Assembly: GCA_963737145.1 (NCBI GenBank)
Contig: CAVTRO010000001.1
Coordinates: forward strand, 682,001-746,000
DNA from: AP-15 sp963737145
GTDB lineage: Bacteria; Pseudomonadota; Alphaproteobacteria; ATCC43930; CGMCC-115725
Reading direction: 5' to 3'
DNA length: 64,000 nucleotides
Shown one piece after another: positions 19,649 to 27,802 of this stretch (the first letter of the stretch is position 1; each line of letters begins with the position of its first letter). Under the pieces are notes generated by a model. It was given only the letters and a program-made list of their open reading frames with translations, did not search any database and was not told the origin of the DNA. Made by a program: the position numbers and the translations under genes.

Positions 19649-20644
19649 ATGACCCAGGCCAGCATCGATATCGTCGGCATCGGCAATGCCATTGTCGATG
19701 TGATCGCCCATAGCGAGGAGGAGTTTCTCGCTCGGGAAGGGCTGGTCAAAGGGACCATGACCCTGATCGACGCCGACCGGGCGGAAGTGCTCTACCGGAT
19801 GATGGGTCCGGCGATCGAGGCGTCAGGCGGATCGGCCGGCAACACGATGGCGGGGATCGCCTCGCTCGGCGGGACCGGCGCCTATATCGGCAAGGTGCGC
19901 GATGACTTTCTCGGACAGGTGTACCGGCACGACATCACTGGGGCTGGAGTGCGCTTCGAGACCCCGGCCGCGACGAGCGGGCCGGGCACCGCGCGCTGCC
20001 TGATCCTCGTGACCCCCGACGGGCAGCGCACGATGAATACCTATCTCGGCGCGTGCGTCGAGCTCGGCCCCGCCGACATCGACCCCGACGTGATCGCTGC
20101 GGCGCAGGTCACCTATCTCGAAGGCTATTTGTTCGACCCGCCGCTCGCGCAGGACGCCTTCCGCAAAGCCGCCGCGATCGCCCACTCGGCGGGGCGCCAG
20201 GTGGCGCTCAGCCTGTCCGACCCGTTCTGCGTCGAGCGGCATCGCGCCGCCTTCCGCGACCTCGTCGACGGGCATGTCGACATTCTCTTCGCCAACGAGG
20301 CTGAAATCTGCTCGCTTTACGAGACGGATGATTTCGGCGCGGCTGCGACCGCGGTGCGCGGGTATGTCGCGATCGCCGCCCTGACCCGCAGTGCGGCGGG
20401 CAGCTTGGTTCTGGCGGACGGAGCCGAGCATCCGATCGCCGCGGCGCCGGTTGCGCGCGTCGTCGATACCACCGGGGCGGGCGACCTCTATGCCAGCGGC
20501 TTTCTCTATGGCTTCACCCGCGCCCTGCCGCTTCCCATTTGCGGCGAGATCGGCAGCTTGTGCGCTGCCGAAATCATCAGTCATTTCGGTGCGCGCCCCG
20601 AGGTCGACCTGTCACAACTCCTGGCCGACGCCGGCCGCGCGTGA
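19649..20644 (+). CDS. PfkB-family (adenosine kinase-like) carbohydrate kinase
   Basis: 331 residues from MTQASIDIVGIGNAIVDV. The GGSAGNTMAGIASLGG motif binds the sugar and the C-terminal DTTGAGDLYASGFLYG carries the anion hole and catalytic Asp of PfkB kinases. The overall pattern is closest to adenosine/ribokinase-like sugar kinases; the substrate is not certain. The upstream ribosome site is weak. Its last 180 bases and a further 40 bases downstream occur again, degraded, just before typA at 21627-21848. Confidence 0.9.
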   Translation: MTQASIDIVGIGNAIVDVIAHSEEEFLAREGLVKGTMTLIDADRAEVLYRMMGPAIEASGGSAGNTMAGIASLGGTGAYIGKVRDDFLGQVYRHDITGAGVRFETPAATSGPGTARCLILVTPDGQRTMNTYLGACVELGPADIDPDVIAAAQVTYLEGYLFDPPLAQDAFRKAAAIAHSAGRQVALSLSDPFCVERHRAAFRDLVDGHVDILFANEAEICSLYETDDFGAAATAVRGYVAIAALTRSAAGSLVLADGAEHPIAAAPVARVVDTTGAGDLYASGFLYGFTRALPLPICGEIGSLCAAEIISHFGARPEVDLSQLLADAGRA

Positions 20645-20681
20645 CGATCCCGCACCCCGCTGCGTGCAGGTGAGGTTTTGC

Positions 20682-20783
20682 GTGTGGGGCGTGCCCGGGG
20701 CGGTCCTTGCAACGCCGATGCTCGCGATTGCCAAGATCGTCTGCGACCGCATACGCCCGCTGATGGCGTTCGGTCATTTTATC
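20682..20783 (+). pseudogene. C-terminal fragment of an AI-2E (PerM-type) family transporter
   Basis: The frame reads VWGVPGAVLATPMLAIAKIV, then CDRIRPLMAFGHFI, which matches the conserved C-terminal end of AI-2E family permeases. Nothing of the rest of that roughly 350-residue membrane protein is present: the upstream sequence is the pfkB end. It begins directly at the edge of the pfkB-typA duplicated segment, so it marks a rearrangement junction. Confidence 0.7.
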
Positions 20784-20814
20784 CTTCGCCCGACGTTATT
20801 TAGTGCAGGTTTTC

Positions 20815-20868
20815 ACTTCGAGCAGGTTTTCGGGCCGTTTAACTTCGAGCAGGTTTTCGGGCCGTTTA
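20815..20868. repeat. 27-bp perfect tandem duplication
   Basis: Two identical copies of a 27-bp unit beginning acttcgagcaggttttcggg abut at 20815-20841 and 20842-20868. A partial third copy of the gcaggttttc core lies just upstream. Confidence 0.9.
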
Positions 20869-20940
20869 ATTGTATGCCGCGAAACCTCAAGCTAGTGCTT
20901 AGAAAAATTCAGATGATTCAGCGGAGGCCCTCCTCGCTTT

Positions 20941-20956
20941 CCCGGCGAAAGCCGGG
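20941..20956. repeat. REP-like palindrome
   Basis: Perfect CCCGGC/GCCGGG stem with a GAAA loop, same core as at 10227-10242 and 42810-42860. Confidence 0.65.
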
Positions 20957-21146
20957 ATCTACCTCTGCCGGGGCACCGGGTTCGCCGGTGAAGCGGGATT
21001 GAGCGGTGTGCTTCATTGCCGGGTGAATCGTGTGAGGGATTCTGAACACTAGGATTGGCGAGTGTATTCGGGGGCCCGCCAGTTGTCCTTCAATGACTAC
21101 AGCGGTGGCATAACGAAGAACGGCGCCGAAGTCTGCGAAACTGGGA

Positions 21147-21329
21147 TTAGAAGCCGCCGACGTACCCCCCGCCCCGGAGCAGCCACACGATCAGGACGAC
21201 GATAACGATCACTCCGAGTATCCCGCCGATGCCGTATCCCCCACCGCGGCTGTAATAGCCCCCGCGGTAGTATCCGAAGCCTCCGCCAAAAAGGAGGATC
21301 AGGAGGATAATCATGAGGATCAATTCCAC
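21147..21329 (-). CDS. Small glycine-rich two-helix membrane protein (DUF3309-like)
   Basis: 60 residues: a hydrophobic N-terminal helix (LILMIILLILLFGGG), a tyrosine/glycine-rich turn (GYYRGGYYSRGGGYG) and a second hydrophobic helix (GVIVIVVLIVWLLRGGG). The shape resembles the tiny DUF3309 membrane proteins of alphaproteobacteria, though identity is not certain. The start codon is GTG with AAGGAA about 10 bases upstream. Confidence 0.65.
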   Translation of the reverse strand: MELILMIILLILLFGGGFGYYRGGYYSRGGGYGIGGILGVIVIVVLIVWLLRGGGYVGGF

Positions 21330-21626
21330 GATGAGGCTTCCTTCTAAGCAACGCCGGTCTTTGAAGCGTGGATCAGCTTGCCGCCTTCAATGCCTCGCCG
21401 CGCAAGAACAGCACCCTGCCTTGTTTACCTTGAATCTCCACCGTTGCAAGCTTTAGATATGGGCTGCATCGGCGTGAGCGCGCGAAACCCTCCTTTCGGT
21501 CCGGCCGCCCCCGCCTCGCCGCGCACATCCGGCCGCTCTAACACGAGACCACGGCATAACCATGATCGAGGAGCCGATGCGATGGCGACGATGGCCGAGC
21601 ATTCCGTCGCGGCGGCGGTCGCACGC
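21330..21626. other. Intergenic stretch with no recognisable gene
   Basis: Short frames only; none with a convincing start or motif. It ends where homology to the pfkB 3' end begins. Confidence 0.5.
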
Positions 21627-21811
21627 GCCGTCGGAGCCACCGGGGCGGGCGACCTCACGCCAGCGGCTTTCTCTATGGCTTGACCCGCGCCCTGTCGCTT
21701 CCCATCTGCGGCAAAATCGGCAGTTTGTGCGCTGCCGAAATCATTAGTCATTTCGGTGCGCGCCCCGAGGTCGACCTGCCACAACTCCTGGCCGATACCG
21801 GCCGCGCCTGA
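21627..21811 (+). pseudogene. Duplicated, frameshifted 3' end of the PfkB kinase gene
   Basis: The stretch matches the last roughly 180 bases of the kinase gene at 20464-20644 (ACCGGGGCGGGCGACCTC onward through the terminal GGCCGCGC and stop), with a base lost after GACCTC and scattered substitutions. The similarity continues past the stop to GGTGAGGTTTT at 21848, seven bases before typA starts. It lacks the first 80% of the gene and cannot encode a kinase. Confidence 0.9.
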
Positions 21812-21854
21812 CGAACCCGCGCCCGCGTTGCGTGCGGGTGAGGTTTTAAATTAA

Positions 21855-23682
21855 ATGGACATCCGCAACATCGCGATCATCGCTCATGTCGACCATGGCA
21901 AGACGACCTTGGTCGATGCGATGCTGCGCCAGAGCGGCGCGTTCCGCGCTAATCAGCAAGTCGCGGAGCGGGCGCTCGATTTCGAACGAGCTCGAGCGCG
22001 AGCGCGGCATCACGATCCTCGCCAAATGCACCTCGGTCGTCTGGCGGGACGTTCGGATCAACATTGTCGACACGCCCGGCCATGCCGATTTTGGCGGCGA
22101 GGTCGAACGCATCCTCAGCATGGTCGACGGGGTTCTCGTATTGGTGGACGCCGCCGACGGTCCGATGCCGCAGACCAAATTTGTCGTCGGCAAGGCATTG
22201 AGCCAGGGTTTGCGGCCGATCGTCGTCGTCAACAAGGTCGATCGCGCCGACGCTCGCGCTCAGGCAGTACACAACGAGATCTTCGACCTGTTTGCGGCGC
22301 TCGACGCGACCGAAGCGCAGCTCGATTTCCCGACCGTGTTTGCGTCTGGCCGCCAAGGCTGGGCGACCGCCGCTCTCGATATGCCGCGCACGGATTTGTC
22401 GCCGCTTTTCGAATTGATCCTGGCGCATGTCCCGCCGCCGCGTGCCGATCCCGACGCACCGTTTTCGATGCTGGCGACGACGCTCGATTACGACCCCTAT
22501 CTCGGCCGCGTGCTGACCGGCCTCATTCATTCCGGCGTGGCGCGCCTCAACATGCCGGTCAAATCCTTAGGCCGCGACGGCCGGGTGATCGAGCAGGCGC
22601 GGCTGACCAAATTGCAGGCGTATCGCGGGCTCGAGAGGCGGCCTATCGAGGAAGCCTGGGCGGGCGACATCATCGCGGTTGCCGGGCTCGCTCAGACGAC
22701 GGTTGCCGACACGATCTGCGCCCCCGAGGTCACGACGCCGCTCGCCGCCGACCCGATCGACCCGCCGACCCTGGCGATCACCTTTTCTGTCAATGACAGC
22801 CCGCTCGCCGGCCGCGAGGGGACCAAGGTGACGTCGCGCATGATCGGCGAGCGCCTGTTCCGCGAAGCGGAGGGCAATGTCGCGATACGGGTCAGCGAGA
22901 GCACGGAAAAGGATGCCTTCGAGGTCGCCGGCCGCGGCGAGCTGCAGCTGGGGGTGCTGATCGAGACGATGCGGCGCGAAGGGTTCGAACTGTCGATCTC
23001 GCGGCCGCGCGTATTGTTCACGACCGATCCGGTAACCTCTCGGCGGCTCGAGCCGATAGAAGAGGTGGTCGTCGACGTCGACGAGGAATTCGCCGGCGTC
23101 GTAGTCGAGAAGATGAGCCGCCGCAAGGCGGAAATGCAGGAGATGCGGCCCTCGGGCGGCGGCAAGCTTCGCCTCACTTTTTTTGGCCCGACGCGGGGTC
23201 TGATCGGCTACCAGGGCGAGTTTCTCGCCGATACCCGCGGCACCGGAGTGATGAGCCGGCTGTTCCACGGTTATGCCCCCTTCAAGGGGCCGATCGAGGG
23301 ACGCCGCAACGGTGTCCTGGTATCAAACGCGAACGGTGCCGCAATCGCTTACGCGCTGTGGAACCTCGAGGAGCGCGGGCCGATCTTCGTCGACCCTGGA
23401 ACCCAGGTCTATCAAGGAATGATCATCGGCGCGCACAGCCGCGGCAACGACCTCGACGTCAATCCGCTCAAAGGCAAGCAGCTGACCAACATCCGCACCA
23501 CCGCCAAGGATGAGGCGGTACGGCTGACCCCGCCGCAGGTGATGACCCTGGAACAGGCGATCGCTTATCTCGCCGATGACGAGCTCGTCGAGGTCACCCC
23601 GCAATCGATCCGATTGCGCAAGCGGTTGCTCGACCCCAACGACCGCAAGCGGGCGAGCCGCGCGGCCGCGGCCGCGGAGTAG
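21855..23682 (+). CDS. typA: Ribosome-associated GTPase TypA/BipA with an apparent +1 indel
   Basis: The N-terminal frame gives MDIRNIAIIAHVDHGKTTLVDAMLRQSG; after 21982 the sense continues one frame over with NELERERGITILAKCTSV, DTPGHADFGGEVERILSMVDG, NKVDR, the beta-barrel and EF-G-like domains, and the TypA-specific C-terminus (TPQSIRLRKRLLDPNDRKR). Removing one T from TTT at 21980-21982 restores DSNELERERGIT and a single frame of about 609 residues. TypA is a translational GTPase used in stress and 50S assembly. The ATG follows the copied pfkB tail; no strong ribosome site is seen. A sequencing insertion is the likely cause. Confidence 0.93.
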
Positions 23683-23689
23683 GCAAGTT

Positions 23690-23717
23690 TTGACTTTGCG
23701 CCGCCCGCCATTATAGT
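23690..23717 (+). promoter_or_regulatory. Predicted promoter of rpsD
   Basis: TTGACT (23690-23695) and TATAGT (23712-23717) with a 16-base spacer lie 31 bases before the rpsD start, directly after the typA stop. Confidence 0.7.
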
Positions 23718-23747
23718 TGGCCCAACCGAAACCGGATCTAACCGTTT

Positions 23748-24365
23748 ATGAGCAGCAAGCGTCAGGAACCGAAATACAAGATCAACCGACGTCTCCAGGT
23801 GAATTTGTGGGGACGGCCGAAAAGCCCGCTCAACCGGCGTGAGTACGGTCCGGGGCAGCATGGGCAGCGGCGCAAGAAGCCCTCGGATTTCGGCACGCAG
23901 CTGGCCGCCAAACAGAAGCTGAAGGGCTATTACGCCAATCTCGGCGAGCGCCAGTTCCGCCGGCTTTACGCCGAGGCGGTGCGGCGGCGCGGCGACACCG
24001 GCGACAATCTGATCGAGCTGCTCGAGCGCCGGCTCGACGCGGTGGTTTACCGCATGAAGTTCGTGCCGACGCCGTTTGCCGCGCGTCAGCTCGTCAACCA
24101 CAGGCACGTGCTCGTCAACGGCCGGCGCATCAACATTCCGTCCTACACGGTGCGCGACGGCGACACGGTCGAGCTGACGGCAAAGGCGAAACAGATGGCG
24201 CTCGTGCTCGAGGCCTCCGGGTCCGGCGAGCGCGATGTTCCCGACTATCTCGAGATCGACCACGACCGCATGCGGGGCCGGTTTATCCGCGCACCCAAGC
24301 CCACCGATGTGCCCTACCCGGTCTCGATGGAGCCCAACCTCGTCATCGAATATTATTCGCGCTGA
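23748..24365 (+). CDS. rpsD: 30S ribosomal protein S4
   Basis: 205 residues. Basic N-terminus MSSKRQEPKYKINRRLQVNLWG, the S4 RNA-binding domain (RRLDAVVYRMKFVPTPFAARQLVNH, VLVNGRRINIPSY) and the C-terminal VPYPVSMEPNLVIEYYSR are those of S4, the primary 16S rRNA-binding assembly protein. In many alphaproteobacteria rpsD stands alone with its own promoter, as here, followed by a terminator. Confidence 0.97.
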   Translation: MSSKRQEPKYKINRRLQVNLWGRPKSPLNRREYGPGQHGQRRKKPSDFGTQLAAKQKLKGYYANLGERQFRRLYAEAVRRRGDTGDNLIELLERRLDAVVYRMKFVPTPFAARQLVNHRHVLVNGRRINIPSYTVRDGDTVELTAKAKQMALVLEASGSGERDVPDYLEIDHDRMRGRFIRAPKPTDVPYPVSMEPNLVIEYYSR

Positions 24366-24391
24366 CCCTTTAGCCGATACTTTTTACTTAC

Positions 24392-24414
24392 AGCCGCGCC
24401 CGCAGCGGCTTTTT
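24392..24414 (+). terminator. Rho-independent terminator of rpsD
   Basis: AGCCGC, a seven-base loop, GCGGCT and TTTT, 27 bases after the rpsD stop. Confidence 0.85.
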
Positions 24415-24495
24415 CCGTTGCGCGATCGCCTTACTGCTCCACACTGATGGCGGCGCGCCCGCTTTCGGCGGGGACCATCTCGACAGGCGATTGCG

Positions 24496-25800
24496 ATGCT
24501 GATTGTGCACCTCTCGATCGTCCTCTTGCTGATCATCGTGAACAGCGTCTTTGCGATGGCCGAGATCGCGCTGGTCTCGGCGCGGAAGGCGCGACTGGTG
24601 CCGCTCGCCGAGGCTGGCAATCGTGGCGCCCAGGCGGCGCTCGAACTGAAAGCGGATCCCTCGCGCCTGCTCGCGACCGTGCAGATCGGCGTCACGTTGA
24701 TCGCCGTCCTCTCCGGCACGTTCGGGGAAGCCACTTTGGGCGACCAACTCGAGCGGCAGCTCGGGTCTTATCCTGGGTTTACTGTGCGATATGCGCATGT
24801 GATCAGCATGGCGGTTGTCGTGATCGGCATCTCGTATTTCTCGCTGATTCTCGGCGAGCTCGTCCCAAAGCGCATCGCGCTGCTTCACCCCGAGCGGATT
24901 GCCGCGACGCTCGGCCGCCTCATGCAGGCGTTTGCCCGGGCGGGAGCACCGATCGAATGGTTTTTGAGCACGTCCACCGATTTCGTGCTTCGACTGCTGC
25001 CGGTCCGCCGCCAAGGAGCCGCCCCCGTCACCGACGAGGAGATCACCTTCATGTTGCGCGAGGGGGTTGCAACTGGGCACATCCCGCTCGCCGAGACCGC
25101 GATCGTCGAAATGGCGTTGCGGCTCGGAGAGCGGCGGGCGAGCGCCGTCATGACGCCGCGGACGCGGATCGAATGGCTCGACCTCGACGATCCGGGGGAG
25201 GACACCCAGCGCAAGATCCGTGAGAGCAACTACTCACGGTTTCCGGTCGTGCAGGGAGGCTCGCAGCAGGTCATCGGGATCGTCCAGGCCAAGGACCTGC
25301 TCGATGCGTGCCTGGCCCGGCAGCCGCTCGATTTGCGGGCCGCGACCCGGCCGCCGCTCTATCTGCCCAACACGGTCACGGTGCTCCGTGTGCTCGAAGT
25401 GTTCAAGACCTCCGGCGAGCCAATGGCGCTGATCGTCGACGAGTACGGCGATCTCGAAGGACTGGTCACGCCGAGCGACATCCTCGAGACGCTGGTCGGC
25501 GACATCCCGGACTCGCCCGCGGCCGACCAGCGCATCGTGCGGCGCGACGACGAGACCTGGCTGATCGACGGCATGGTCGGCCTCGACGAGTTGAAGCAGG
25601 TGCTGGGGATTTCCCGCCTGCCCGGCGAGGACCCGGACTTCCACACCCTCGGCGGCTACTTGATGGCCCGCCTCAATCGCGTCCCGATGGAAGCCGACCG
25701 CATCTCCGCCGGCGACTGGCGCTTTGAAGTCGTCAAAATGGACGGCCGCCGGGTCGACCGGGTACTGGTGACGCCGGTCAAGGGCAGAAGCCGGCGTTGA
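24496..25800 (+). CDS. CNNM/CorC-HlyC family membrane protein
   Basis: 434 residues. Order: an N-terminal CNNM (DUF21) membrane domain of about 170 residues beginning with NSVFAMAEIALVSARKARL, a pair of CBS domains (ASAVMTPRTRIEWLDLDD; ALIVDEYGDLEGLVTPSDILE) and a C-terminal CorC_HlyC domain (DFHTLGGYLMARLNRVP). Family members are linked to Mg2+/Co2+ efflux; several are annotated as hemolysins without evidence. The transmembrane EIALVSARKARL motif is conserved. Neighbours give no further hint. Confidence 0.92.
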   Translation: MLIVHLSIVLLLIIVNSVFAMAEIALVSARKARLVPLAEAGNRGAQAALELKADPSRLLATVQIGVTLIAVLSGTFGEATLGDQLERQLGSYPGFTVRYAHVISMAVVVIGISYFSLILGELVPKRIALLHPERIAATLGRLMQAFARAGAPIEWFLSTSTDFVLRLLPVRRQGAAPVTDEEITFMLREGVATGHIPLAETAIVEMALRLGERRASAVMTPRTRIEWLDLDDPGEDTQRKIRESNYSRFPVVQGGSQQVIGIVQAKDLLDACLARQPLDLRAATRPPLYLPNTVTVLRVLEVFKTSGEPMALIVDEYGDLEGLVTPSDILETLVGDIPDSPAADQRIVRRDDETWLIDGMVGLDELKQVLGISRLPGEDPDFHTLGGYLMARLNRVPMEADRISAGDWRFEVVKMDGRRVDRVLVTPVKGRSRR

Positions 25801-25829
25801 AGGGCCGGCCAAGCGGGGCCGCAGATACG

Positions 25830-26156
25830 CTATTTCACTGACGAGAAGCTTGTCGGCTGCAGGATGTGATTTTCCACGCGGGCGACGATCGCGCCGTTCT
25901 TCTCGGTCTCGGCGCGCTTGGTGTTCCATTCGGGATCGGCTTGGAAGGCGGCCCATTTCTTTTCGCTGTCGGCCAGCGACTCCCATTTGAGGAAGTAGTA
26001 GAGAGCCTGGTTCGAATCGCCGATCGCGACGGTCCAGAAGCCGGCCTGCTCTATGCCGTGCCGCTTCCAGATATTCAATGTGATCGTGTCGAAGCGCTTC
26101 AGCAGGTCCGGCAGGCGGCCGGGCACGCAATGGTAGATGCGCAATTCATAGAGCAT
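25830..26156 (-). CDS. NIPSNAP family protein (copy 2)
   Basis: 108 residues starting MLYELRIYHCVPGRLPDLLKRFD, the NIPSNAP dimeric ferredoxin-like fold signature, and containing GFWTVAIGDSNQALYYFLKWES. It is a close paralogue of the gene 12 bp upstream at 26169-26495; both end FSSVK. Function is unknown; many sit in catabolic clusters. The two copies and the two amidase copies next to them form a double duplication. Confidence 0.88.
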   Translation of the reverse strand: MLYELRIYHCVPGRLPDLLKRFDTITLNIWKRHGIEQAGFWTVAIGDSNQALYYFLKWESLADSEKKWAAFQADPEWNTKRAETEKNGAIVARVENHILQPTSFSSVK

Positions 26157-26168
26157 ATCGCCTCTCCC

Positions 26169-26495
26169 TCACTTCACCGACGAGAAGGTCGTCGGCTGCA
26201 GGATCATGTTAGTGATCGACGCCACGATTGGGCCGTTCTTCTCGGTCTCGGCCCGCGCGCTGATCCATTCCGGATCGGCTCCAAACGCCCCGAATTTCTG
26301 TGTGCGCTCTTCAAGCGTCTCCCATTTGAGCATGTAATACAGGTCCTGGTTCGACGACCCGATCCCGACGGTCCAGAACCCGGCCTGCTGGATGCGGTGC
26401 TTTTCCCACAGCTTCAATGTGATCGTGTCGAACCGCTTCAAGAGGTCAGGCAGACGGCCGGGCACGCAATGATAGATCCGCAGCTCGTAAAGCAT
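26169..26495 (-). CDS. NIPSNAP family protein (copy 1)
   Basis: 108 residues, identical to its neighbour over MLYELRIYHCVPGRLPDLLK and then diverging (KLWEKHRIQQAGFWTVGIG). The start at 26495 is fixed by a GAGAGGAG site; a longer frame running back into the amidase is rejected. It lies 35 bp downstream of the amidase gene on the same strand and is likely in the same operon. Confidence 0.88.
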   Translation of the reverse strand: MLYELRIYHCVPGRLPDLLKRFDTITLKLWEKHRIQQAGFWTVGIGSSNQDLYYMLKWETLEERTQKFGAFGADPEWISARAETEKNGPIVASITNMILQPTTFSSVK

Positions 26496-26530
26496 CTTGT
26501 CTCCTCTCCTTCGGTGGTGGTCGGAAAGCT

Positions 26531-27802
26531 TCAGTGGAGCCGCGCTTCGACCCAGGCCGCAGCGTCGAGCAATGCTTCGTCGCCGAAGCGCGGGCCGACG
26601 AGCTGGATACCGAGCGGCAGGCCCTTGCGGCCGTTCCCCGCCGGCAAGGTGACACAGGGGGTCCACGCCAATGTCCAGATCGCATTGAAACGGGCATCAC
26701 CGGTCGAACCGAGGCCCTTGGGAGCCTCGCCGGCGGCGCTCGGGGCGAGCAGCACGTCCACCTCGGTGAACATATCGTCGAGGTTGCGGCGAAGCGCCTC
26801 TGCCGTCTCGATCGCCTCGATGTAGGCGGCGAGCGGCAGGGCGCGGCCAGGCGCCAAAAGCCCTTCACGCAGAGCCGGGCTCAACTTCTCGCCGTGCACT
26901 TCATATTCATAGGCGTAATTGCGCGCCGCTTCGAACTCGAAGATGCGGCGGTGGTGGTCGAGGATGTCCGCGGGGTGGAGCGCGACCTCCCGCACCTTGG
27001 CGCCGGCGGCTGCCAGCACTTCGGCGGTGCGCTGCAGCAGCGCGTGAGTATCCTGGTCGGCGTGGTCCCAGGCGGGAGTGCGGCAAAAACCGATGCGCGG
27101 GGCGGCGGACCGGCGGTCGACCCGGTGCGGCTGCTGGGCCAATAGCACGCCGCGGAGCAGCGCGACGTCCTCGAGGCTGCGGCAGATTATGCCCAGCGTG
27201 TCGAGGTTGTGGCACTGCATCTTGACGCCGACCCGGCTGAATTCGCCAAAGCTCGGCTTGTAGCCGATGACGCCGCAGAACGCCGCCGGGCGGATCACCG
27301 ACCCGCCCGTCTGGGTGCCGAGCGCCAGCGGCACCTGGAAATCGGCGACGGCCGCGGCCGAGCCGCTCGACGAGCCGCCGGGCGTGTGCTCCGCATTGTG
27401 CGGATGGACGGTCGGTCCCGGGTGCCGGTTGGCGAATTCGGTCGTCACGGTCTTGCCGAGGATGACGCCCGAGGCGGCGCGGATCAGCGCGACGCAGGCC
27501 GCATCGGCAAAGGGGCGATGCCGGGAGTAGATTGGCGAGCCGTGCCCGGTCGGCATGTCGACCGAGTCGATAATGTCCTTGATCCCGACCGGAACGCCGG
27601 CCAGCCAACCCTTGCGCCCGGCGCGGTCGACCGTCCGCGCCTGCGCGAGCGCCTGCTCCGGTTCAAGCCACGCCCAGGCCTTGATCTCGGCGCCGGTGCG
27701 GGCCTGCTCGAGACAGGCGCGGGTCAACGCCTCGGCAGTCAGCTTGCCGGCCATCAGCTGAGCGACCGCCTCCGAGGCGGTCAGTCGCTCCGGGCTGTTC
27801 AT
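26531..27802 (-). CDS. Amidase signature family hydrolase (copy 2)
   Basis: 423 residues. The catalytic Lys is in GVPVGIKDIID, the cis-Ser and nucleophile region in TPGGSSSGSAAAVADF and GTQTGGSVIRPAA, all conserved. Amidase signature enzymes hydrolyse amides, including Glu-tRNA amides, indole-3-acetamide or xenobiotics; this divergent branch has no clear substrate. Its start overlaps the stop of the upstream paralogue by 4 bp (ATGA), so the pair is translationally coupled. Confidence 0.9.
   Translation of the reverse strand: MNSPERLTASEAVAQLMAGKLTAEALTRACLEQARTGAEIKAWAWLEPEQALAQARTVDRAGRKGWLAGVPVGIKDIIDSVDMPTGHGSPIYSRHRPFADAACVALIRAASGVILGKTVTTEFANRHPGPTVHPHNAEHTPGGSSSGSAAAVADFQVPLALGTQTGGSVIRPAAFCGVIGYKPSFGEFSRVGVKMQCHNLDTLGIICRSLEDVALLRGVLLAQQPHRVDRRSAAPRIGFCRTPAWDHADQDTHALLQRTAEVLAAAGAKVREVALHPADILDHHRRIFEFEAARNYAYEYEVHGEKLSPALREGLLAPGRALPLAAYIEAIETAEALRRNLDDMFTEVDVLLAPSAAGEAPKGLGSTGDARFNAIWTLAWTPCVTLPAGNGRKGLPLGIQLVGPRFGDEALLDAAAWVEARLH

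Larger units (their letters stand above)
20784..21146. other. Non-coding stretch with tandem and palindromic repeats
   Basis: It holds a 27-bp tandem duplication (20815-20868) and a REP-like palindrome (20941-20956). No credible gene is seen. Confidence 0.6.
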
